64,000 nucleotides of DNA from Polytrichum commune. Taxonomy: Eukaryota > Streptophyta > Polytrichopsida > Polytrichales > Polytrichaceae. Shown in pieces: positions 58,126 to 64,000 of the stretch. Under the pieces are notes generated by a model. It was not told the origin of the DNA. It made no database searches and saw only the letters and a program-made list of their open reading frames with translations. Position 1 is the stretch's first letter, and every line of letters starts with the position of its first letter. Location of the stretch: contig OX485804.1 of NCBI GenBank assembly GCA_950295325.1, positions 2,852,001 to 2,916,000 of the forward strand, given 5' to 3'. The translations under genes and the position numbers were made by a program.

Positions 58126-59639
58126 TCCCGGGACACTGATCCCACTTACTGGAGAATGAAGATACAGTAAGTTATATATGACATTTTTACCTGCACTGGA
58201 ACTGGGATGAAACTACACCATTTGTGGTATTTAGCGTCATGACTCATATGTGCTCTAATATGTGGAACTAGGTTGACTTCGCAAATAGGTTCTCTCTATC
58301 CTCGTGCAAATGATCTTGGGTCAAAATCTGGTCACAGAAACTTATAACTTTCTATATCATTTCGTTTGACAACTATGGTAAAAAGAATATTCTTTGTATT
58401 TTGTTAATGTGGTAACAAAATAGTGTGGAATGTCGATGTACTAGTGTGAGGCAACCTAATTGCATATATCAAACTACATTGAGCTTTCATGCCAACCTTT
58501 AGGGGTCAAAGAGAGGAGGGAGTGTAGCAATTACTCTACTCGAGTCACTAGTCTACCCACTATTTCATAAGCGATTGTATTAGATGATTTTCAGAAGAGT
58601 TTCCTTCAGCTTTTAATGTTCAGGGGTCAGGGGTCAAAGAGAAGAAAGAGTGTAATACTTCTTGCTTCACCAGAGTCATAACATTCTACCTACATAACGA
58701 AATGAGGCCTTAGAGTAACACCTTCCTTTCGATGAAACCTATTTAAAACCTTTAAGCCGTCAACAAGTGAGTGCAATGGTGCCATCAAGCAAGTCATTGT
58801 TAAACACAAGTAGTCACATGTGGCATTAAGTATAAAATAGCACCACTTTGACCATCCATAATAGCGGTGTAAGAAGGACGCAAGGATGCTTTTAGAAGAG
58901 CATTGACTTTGGCCAATCATAATGGCTAATCAAGGATCCATCTTCTCAACGTGGCGGTGTAAGAAGTGATCTACAAAAGGAGGACAAACACCTTCATTTA
59001 AAAGAAGACCCTCATCTACAATAAGACCCATTTTGTGGCGATTCTCACCTAGCAATCCAACATAAATACCCCCGTCCCCCCCCAACAACGGAGAGTAAAA
59101 AAACTCTTTCCTTTAAAACAACTTTACAAAAAAAATTATGAGTTGCATATATGCGAATTCATTGGTTTTTTTGTAGACTCTGCATAGTTTTTCTAATCTA
59201 CCGAACTCTTTTGAAACTCTTTCCAAGCTACTTAACCTTCCCGAAATAGAAAAAAGTTTCTTAAAGTGTTGCATTAAGGCCTGAGTACCTGAGTGGGAGA
59301 CGGTGCAAGTAAGTGGAAAATGGTACTGGGCACTGGGCAGCTGTTAAAAAAGCAGGTGTGCATGCTTGAGGAGTACAAAGGTCACAGGAGTTAAGTTTAT
59401 TATACCTAGTGGGGTGTGAGTCTTCTCTCTCTCTATCTCCCTGCATGCATGTGTAAATAGTACTCGACTACTACTGGAGGCACACACTTTTGATCTTATT
59501 AGGGACTGAAGCTCCCTGCAAGGACCAGAGCCCAACACTCCAACACTCGCAGATGAGATGGAGCCATTTAACTACGTACTATATATCTTAGGTACACATC
59601 AACACAAAACAACGGGAGAGGATCGACAGCTAATTACAT
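58126..59639. other. Intergenic, no gene recognised
   Basis: Contains a short direct duplication ('ggggtcaaagagaggaggga' at about 58,502 and a variant at about 58,630). A CT run lies near 59,420-59,440. No credible genes. Confidence 0.35.
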
Positions 59640-60265
59640 ATGAACCTATGAACGGGAAGAACCGTCAGTTAGTTACAGATGAACTGGTTAAGTTTGAGTA
59701 ATAACGGGTTGAAGTTCAAGACTAAAGGAGAATTACCGATCATTTTAGGGGAATTTATAGAATATATCCCAATTTAATAAAGGAAAATTAAAGGATGTCA
59801 AACATGTAACCGGTTGGACTTGCAAACACTAGGATCTCAACCGATGATGCCCAATAATCTTCCTGATCGTTGAGCCGAACCGGTTGAGTTTGAGAAAGAA
59901 TCGGTTGAAGTTCAAGACTGCAGGAGAATTACCAATCAGTTTAGAGGAATTTATAGAATATACGCCAATTTAATAAAGGAAAAGCAGAGGATGTCAAACA
60001 TGTAAGCGGTTGGACTTGCATACACTAGGATCTCAACCGATTATGCACAAAAATGTTCCTGATCACTGAGACGAACTGGTTGAGTTTGAGAAATAATCGG
60101 TTGAAGTTCAGGACTTCAGGAAACTCTGCCCATCTGTTTACGGGAATCTATAGAATATACCCCAATTTTAATGAAGGAAAACCGGAAAGATCGCACACGT
60201 AACCGGCTGGAGTTGGAAACACTGGGATCTTGATCGATTGTGCTCGAAAATCTCCCCGGGCCACT
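59640..60265 (+). repeat. Family D tandem array, about three ~205-bp units
   Basis: Units start near 59,655, 59,875 and 60,065 ('gaactggttaagtttgag', 'gaaccggttgagtttgag', 'gaactggttgagtttgag') and end in 'tctcaaccgatnatgc'. This is the full-length unit in tandem, whereas the 49.7-kb array keeps only about 156 bp per unit. Confidence 0.75.
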
Positions 60266-61608
60266 GCACATGAAGATGATCACAGGGATTTATAGTGTAG
60301 CTGGTGATCGCCATTCATTTATAGTTATGGTGGCCTGTCTGTGAAAGGTCAAAGTCTGCATTCATTGTATCCAGGCCCAAATGGCAGGAAGGATAAATCG
60401 CTCGTGTGTAGTATACACATGTATCAATGTACAATCATTTGACCCATATATGTGTATAAATAAGGTGATGTGTGGCATTTGAGGACCATAATCATGTGAT
60501 GGTGATCACCCTTCTTAATTGGACGCCCATGTTTGAGTGGTATTTGGCAAGGCTTTGTACTTACAAAAGGATGGAGAGGAGAAAGGGACCAAAAGACACG
60601 TGTTTGTCACGATGGGGTTTATTTATGTGGTCTAGACACCATTGTATGCTCAATGGTTTACATAATTGGGAAGGTCTATGTGATTGATTGAAGAGGAAGA
60701 GAATCGCCGATCCTGAAACTTGAGATGAGAATCTTCGTAAATTGCAATTGTTGATCGTGTGAGAAATTCTCAAGTTGATTTGCCGATTAGTAATTTCTAT
60801 GTGACGTTGGAAGTGCACACAATAAGATTACATGTGCCTTGTATATTGATCAAGTTTGAATCACTATTGTCTTCAAAAAAATTCCATGACCTCCGTTTAC
60901 TTCTCTAGATGCACATAGTGTCTCCTCACAAATGAATAACTTCATTGCATCGAAACACGGTACAACCTTAGTACCAATTCACCCACGGGAGGTTAGGAAA
61001 GTGACAACTAAACAGAACAATGCCATTTGGGGACCTCATGTGCTTCCCACATAATCCTTAAATCTTGTCTAGCAACATGTGACAAATTGTAGTAAAAAAT
61101 TATGACCAAATTATGGTGTCTCATACACTACGGGAATCGTAGATCCATTCTTGAAGCCACGCCAAACCCACATACCACTCAAATACATGTATCCAATTAA
61201 GACTAATATCCGAATTAGCCACGTCTACCTTTTAAACCCACGACATTGGTGGGTGGAGGGGAGGGACCATTGTGATTGATTTCAGCCGATAACATTGGGT
61301 ATGAACATTTGTCATTCATGAATCACAAGTGCACTTACTAAGGGCAGGGTGAAATCACGAATTGCTATTCTAAGGCCTGCATGTGTCTATTTTGAATACA
61401 TATTTACCCCTCTATCAAGTTCATATACCTCGAGTTAGTATAGTGGATCTAAATTGGGGCGAGTCAACAAGAAACCAATGGGAAGCATACTTTCACTATC
61501 ACCCCCTTTCAAAAAAATGTGTTATGAAGTGAAATCCATGACATTTAGGAAGGAGGGGATTTCAAGACCTTTTGAATTGAAATTAGGGGGAGCAAAATGC
61601 AAAAAAGC
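60266..61608. other. Intergenic with a family G copy
   Basis: About 60,480-60,700 follows family G landmarks ('ttaattggacgcccatgttt', 'gagtggtatttgg', 'acataattgggaaggtctat'). Nothing else was recognised before the tRNA pair. Confidence 0.4.
61601..61606 (-). terminator. Pol III terminator (T6) shared by the tRNA pair
   Basis: On the minus strand six T residues begin 3 nt after the tRNA-Thr discriminator base. No T run of four or more lies in the 3-nt spacer between the two tRNAs, so this is the first terminator for transcription starting at tRNA-Ala. Confidence 0.75.
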
Positions 61609-61682
61609 TGCTTCCACTGAGAGTTGAACTCAGGACCTCCCGCTTACTAAACGGGTGCTCTAGCCAACTGAGCTATAGAAGC
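61609..61682 (-). tRNA. tRNA-Thr (AGT anticodon)
   Basis: 74 nt from G1 to the discriminator A. The acceptor stem GCTTCTA/TGGAAGC pairs with one G-T. D-arm GCTC/GAGC, anticodon stem CCCGT/GCGGG with loop TTAGTAA, and T-arm CTGAG/CTCAG are all intact. No intron; CCA is not encoded, as expected for nuclear genes. Anticodon A34 would be edited to inosine. The A-box (TAGCTCAGTTGG) is good. The B-box core AGTTCAACTC departs from the GGTTCGANNCC consensus, so it may rely on the upstream tRNA-Ala promoter. Confidence 0.93.
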
Positions 61683-61685
61683 GAA

Positions 61686-61758
61686 TGGAGATGCGGGGTA
61701 TCGATCCCCGTACCTCTCGCATGCTAAGCGAGCGCTCTACCATCTGAGCTACATCCCC
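61686..61758 (-). tRNA. tRNA-Ala (AGC anticodon)
   Basis: 73 nt. Acceptor GGGGATG/CATCTCC, D-arm GCTC/GAGC, anticodon stem CTCGC/GCGAG with loop TTAGCAT, T-arm CGGGG/CCCCG. It looks the same as the common plant nuclear tRNA-Ala. The A-box TAGCTCAGATGG and the near-consensus B-box GGATCGATACC suggest it is functional. It lies 3 nt upstream of tRNA-Thr on the same strand. Confidence 0.95.
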
Positions 61759-62039
61759 AGAGAGAAGTAACCGACTGTGCAGGCAACCACAGAGCTACTT
61801 CTCGGAATATGTCCATATGTTATGATATGTTCTCTAAGTACAAAGTCTCTCCTTCATTCAAGGCCTTGAGCTAGTAGAGCGTGGAAGATGGGTCTAGCTC
61901 AACAATTGTTATGTTCCCATTGACCTTATAGCTTGACATGAGGGCATAACCAATCATGGAGCTGAAAAATGGGACTCTAGTGATAGTTGGTTTTCGACAC
62001 GATGTTGTCATTAAAGACCATTGGAGACAAAACATCTAA
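61759..62039. other. Region upstream of the tRNA pair
   Basis: An 8-bp inverted pair gagaagta/tacttctc (61,762-61,769 and 61,796-61,803) lies immediately upstream of tRNA-Ala. No TATA-like or CAA-type plant tRNA leader signal is obvious. Confidence 0.35.
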
Positions 62040-62445
62040 GAAAAGTGGACATTTCATGGTCATCATTTCTAATCGAGAAATCCTATTTGAGTGATTGTTG
62101 GTTACGTGTGGATTTGAGAACGGACACCAAAACGATATGTGTTCTAAAGAGATTGGGCTTTGTGCTCAAAGTTGTTAACAATTCTAGGTTCAATAGTCAA
62201 CATAATTGCTCATGGTGATGGTGATGGTGATGGTGATGGTGATGGTGGTGGTGGGGGATGTCTATGACCAATTAATGTCCACTACAAGAGTATTCACTTT
62301 GACATTAAATAAGATGTTCATATATTAAGCTCCAAATGTAACAAATACGATTTCAAATGGGCAATCATATCCTGATAATTACATGTTTCACATCCTAGGA
62401 GAAATAGATGCAGAACTAAAAGTGTCCATTTAAGGTTTGGTTACC
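62040..62445 (+). repeat. Family G copy with a (GGTGAT)n tract
   Basis: It follows the family order: 'ggatttgagaacggacacca', 'tagtcaacataattgc', 'gtctatgaccaattaatg', 'catcctaggagaaatag'. The variable site holds a GGTGAT hexanucleotide run with a GGTGGTGGTGGGGG tail (about 62,212-62,257). Confidence 0.65.
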
Positions 62446-62630
62446 TTATGAAATAATCGATGGACGATAAGAAATATGGATATACATGGGCGTCGGAGGT
62501 GGAATGTAGTATGTGTAGTCGTAACATTACTAAGCAATGTGTGTATGGAAGAAATTGTTGAGCATTCTCTATGTAGCGAGGCTCTCCTAAAGCCACTATG
62601 ATGTGCAAAGCCTGGTCAAGATTCATGCTG

Positions 62631-63008
62631 CTACACCAAATATGATATTTAGTGTCATATGGCATTTTATGCCACTATGGTAACTTTTTGAATGACACTT
62701 TCTTATGAATAAGTGGACAAATATTGTCATGGATGAGGGATGGGTTCATCCATTGGCCAAAACCCTACCTTCTCTTGTCAGCAACTTGTGATGAAGTATT
62801 GTCATGGATGATTGAAATTTGGATGAAAATCACTTCCTAACTGACAGTAATTGCAACATTGTAACTATGTAATCATCCAAAAATTTTACAAGGAATGACA
62901 AATAATGTTGGGTTAACATTTAGTGTTGATGACACTACACCGCGGTTTACAACAAGTATCGAGCAAGACAATTAGAATTGGTGACACTAAATATAATATT
63001 TAGTGTAG
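62631..63008 (-). mobile_element. Family B1 MITE, complete inverted copy
   Basis: The termini 'ctacaccaaatatgatattt' and 'actaaatataatatttagtg' are inverted partners. At 378 bp it is almost the same length as the copy at 51,470-51,844, which it matches in reverse orientation throughout ('tttacaaggaatgacaaat'). Confidence 0.8.
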
Positions 63009-64000
63009 TTTCTGGAGGGGAGTGAACACAAATTTGTTGAATTCATGACATTGGAAGAATATGCGCTTGTAAGAGTCATTTTGGAGCATCATTTGGCACT
63101 CCAAACCCAATGAGACGCAAGGATGGTCAAGTACACAACTTCGTTACCTTGCATAAGTTTAAGTGAAAGTGATTCAAAACTATATGCTAACTTTGAGTTT
63201 TGTGAAGGCCAACATCATTCAAACATCCGTATGGTTGAAAATTCCATGTGTTACCCTTAGATTGCCACCGACAATTGAGTTATCCGTAGAGTTTCTCGAA
63301 GCAGGACGAAACTGTGGGTTCGATGCTTCTTTGAGAAAACCTCCTATTAAGAGCTCGTTAGCTCGTCGTGTATCGGAGCCTTCTTTTGAAAGTTGGTTGA
63401 AACTTTGGGACTTCCCTCTTTCCACCTCTCAACGTTTGAAAGAAATTTAAGATTTAAAATAGGGTACCTTCATGGGACATGTTGTCTTATATCCCGGATC
63501 AACCTATGCAAGGCCAACTTGGTCCACCCATCCTAGTAAAACAAACCTAAAAAAGCAAAATTCAATAACCCGGCACTACTCTTTATATACGATAATTTGA
63601 GCATGAAGAAAACTTAGATAAGTTTGTCTTGGTTTAGGACCTGCTTAACTTTATGGATAACTCTAAGGCGTCAAAAACACAATCCTTTGTCGGGAAAGGA
63701 CACAGTCATTTCGAGGAGAGTAAGGAAAGTTTCTTAGTTTGGGGGAACAATTCCTGGCTAGGTCAGAGAAGTATGTAGCCGGCAGCAGGCCCAAATTACA
63801 CTAACAAGCAGAGAGAGAGAGAGAGATGTCCTTAACCAAAACGTGATGAAGAGGCCATGAGCAGAACTTTCTTCACATGATTGAGTACCTCCTAGTCCTC
63901 TCTACACATGAACACTTCACATGCTTGTCTAACTGGCCCAGATTATGGAGAATATCTGGTGCAGCATTAACCTCTAATTTGCAAAAAAAATCCAAGCGCC
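63009..64000. other. Intergenic to window end, no gene recognised
   Basis: A 95-codon frame at 63,163-63,450 has no identifiable domain and no supporting context. A GA run lies at about 63,810-63,826. Nothing else stands out. Confidence 0.35.

Overview
The window reads as nuclear DNA from a land plant. It has a spliced BES1/BZR1-family transcription factor (a plant-specific family), eukaryotic-type tRNAs whose anticodons begin with A, and a dense bed of small inverted-repeat transposons, LINE remnants, satellite arrays and long microsatellites. The encoded BZR protein opens [20 protein letters not shown], and its exon junction reads TYRK|GSKPP. From memory this looks closer to bryophyte, lycophyte or fern members, or to the BEH4 subtype, than to Arabidopsis BZR1. 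The species and lineage cannot be fixed from the sequence alone.

Layout. Bases 1-25,000 are mostly repeats: three LINE 3'-end remnants (1-455, 6.9-7.2 kb, 16.8-17.5 kb), MITE-like elements of several families, twin foldbacks at 8.1-8.4 kb, and a ~101-bp satellite at 10.0-11.3 kb split by a ~415-bp insert. A 375-bp foldback at 14.8-15.2 kb is nested inside another element. Bases 25.9-35.8 kb form a gene island with few of the window's dispersed repeats. It holds a four-copy tandem repeat, an unassigned single-copy-looking stretch, the BZR gene on the minus strand (exon 2 at 30,414-31,343, exon 1 at 32,770-32,985), and a GC-rich, microsatellite-laden upstream region. Bases 35.8-61.6 kb return to repeats, including a four-unit tandem array of one MITE (47.8-48.8 kb) and a seven-unit 156-bp array (49.7-50.7 kb). 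Related ~138-bp and ~200-bp arrays lie at 57.5-58.1 and 59.6-60.3 kb. At 61.6-61.8 kb two tRNA genes (Ala-AGC, Thr-AGT) sit 3 nt apart on the minus strand with one shared T-run terminator.

Only one protein-coding gene is well supported. Most other open frames lie in repeats or are antisense to that gene. The interest lies in repeat architecture: elements whose termini are themselves palindromes, a TIR element that became a tandem array, one dispersed element that gave several satellites, and a likely dicistronic tRNA unit. Repeat families are given local names (A-J) for cross-reference only. All family groupings come from reading the sequence by eye, so boundaries of diverged copies are approximate by about 5-20 bp.
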